From Alphaproteobacteria bacterium (GTDB lineage: Bacteria; Pseudomonadota; Alphaproteobacteria; Rhizobiales; Xanthobacteraceae), in assembly GCA_005884465.1 (NCBI GenBank), contig VAZH01000259.1, positions 1 through 5,737 on the forward strand: DNA of 5,737 nt, given 5' to 3'. The notes beneath the pieces are model-generated. The model saw only the letters and a list, made by a program, of their open reading frames with translations, made no database searches and was not told the DNA's origin. The translations under genes and the position numbers were made by a program. Every line of letters starts with the position of its first letter. Within the stretch, counting starts at the first letter, position 1. Below, piece by piece: positions 4,961 to 5,737 of this stretch.

Positions 4961-5737
4961 TCACCGCTTGTTGCGGATCGGGATATCCATGTCTTCGATC
5001 TTGAGCTCACGCACCGGTTCGTTCACCGCCCAGGCGAGGTTCGGATCGACCTTGACCTTGAAGTGATACATGCTTTGCAGCGCCTGATGGTCCTCCTTGC
5101 GGAAGATCATCTTGCCCTTCGGCGTATCGAACTCCATGCCTTCCATCGCACTGATCAGCTTTTCGGTGTCGGTGGATTTTGCCTTGGTGACGGCGGCGAC
5201 TACGGCCATCGCTGCGGAAAACCCTCCGGCGGTGAAGAAATCCGGCGGCGCGTTGAAACGCTTCTGGTGCTCCGTCACCAGCCACTCATTCACCGGGTTC
5301 TTCGGAATGTCGTAGTAGTAATAGGTCGCGCCTTCCATGCCGGGCAGCTGCTTGTAGGCGGCCAGGGCGGGGAGGATGTTGCCGCCGGTCGAAAGTTCGA
5401 TGCCATAGCGCTTCGGGTCCATATCCTGCAGGCCGGCTAGCGGATTGGTGGCGCCCGCCCAGATCACCCAGATGATCTTGCGTCCCGGCTTGTCCTTGAG
5501 CGCGTCGAACAGACGCTGGCCGGCCGCGGTGAAGTCCGTCGTGCTGGTCGGGACGTATTCCTCAGCGGCAAGCGTGGCGCCGGTTTTTGCCAGCGCCTCC
5601 TTGAAGGCGGCGACGCCGTCTCGGCCGAAGGCATAGTCCTGCGCCAGCGTCGCGACCGTGACGCCTTGCTTGCCGATCGCCACCGCGTTGGAGATCGCGT
5701 CTTGCGAGGAATTACGGCCGGTGCGGAAGATGTATCG
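4961..5737 (-). CDS. Periplasmic substrate-binding protein of the Liv-type importer, N-terminus missing
   Basis: 258 C-terminal residues are present. The frame is open to the right edge and reads RYIFRTGRNSSQDAISNAV, so the GTG at 5683 is an internal valine and not the start; the signal peptide and roughly the first third are outside the window. The sequence matches the type I periplasmic binding fold of the Leu/Ile/Val family (Peripla_BP_6): FRTGRNSSQDA at 4-14, a Rossmann-like strand and turn at VATLAQDYAFGRDG (28-41), AAGFSAAMAVVAAV-like helix residues at about 170-183 (here GGFSAAMAVVAAV), and the family's closing pattern FDTPKGK at 203-209 followed by DHQ at 216-218. The ligand cannot be read from the fragment: close relatives bind branched-chain amino acids, other amino acids, amides or aromatic acids. 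It is the first gene of the unit within view, with a TGA stop 186 bp before the livG start, and is separated from it by a palindromic repeat. Confidence 0.92.
   Translation of the reverse strand, partial: RYIFRTGRNSSQDAISNAVAIGKQGVTVATLAQDYAFGRDGVAAFKEALAKTGATLAAEEYVPTSTTDFTAAGQRLFDALKDKPGRKIIWVIWAGATNPLAGLQDMDPKRYGIELSTGGNILPALAAYKQLPGMEGATYYYYDIPKNPVNEWLVTEHQKRFNAPPDFFTAGGFSAAMAVVAAVTKAKSTDTEKLISAMEGMEFDTPKGKMIFRKEDHQALQSMYHFKVKVDPNLAWAVNEPVRELKIEDMDIPIRNKR

Overview
The window looks like a chromosomal segment from an alphaproteobacterium, most probably Bradyrhizobium or a close relative such as Rhodopseudomonas. The DNA is GC-rich, the proteins have a rhizobial flavour, and the gaps between genes hold palindromic repeats of kinds I recall as abundant in Bradyrhizobium. 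The genus call is an inference from these signs and was not tested by a search.

Layout. About 80% of the window (1217-5737, minus strand) is a branched-chain amino acid type (HAAT/Liv) ABC importer. Reading in the direction of transcription, the order is: periplasmic substrate-binding protein (4961-5737, N-terminus beyond the right edge), ATPase LivG (4010-4774), ATPase LivF (3291-4013), permease LivH (2284-3294), permease LivM (1217-2287). The last four genes are joined by three identical ATGA stop/start overlaps, so they are almost certainly one translationally coupled unit. The binding protein is separated from livG by 186 bp that carry a 93-bp double-hairpin palindrome. Downstream of livM, still on the minus strand, a 243-bp gap with a second, larger palindrome leads to a small YccF-family membrane protein (569-973). 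A convergent plus-strand gene (125-454) encodes a small secreted protein of unknown function. A third palindromic repeat plus a separate 15-bp stem-loop lie between these two convergent genes. At the extreme left edge there may be the first codons of a divergent minus-strand gene.

How the parts work together. The binding protein would capture a ligand in the periplasm and deliver it to the LivH/LivM membrane channel, driven by the LivG/LivF ATPase pair. The ligand cannot be named: family members take branched-chain amino acids, other amino acids, urea, amides or aromatic acids, and no catabolic or regulatory gene is in view. The YccF protein and the secreted protein show no visible functional tie to the transporter.

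No new defence, mobile or catalytic system is visible. The most interesting signal is in the intergenic palindromes. Two of them share the same short framing boxes, and the differences between their paired arms are nearly all compensated so that base pairing is kept. This points to selection on, or replication through, a folded structure.
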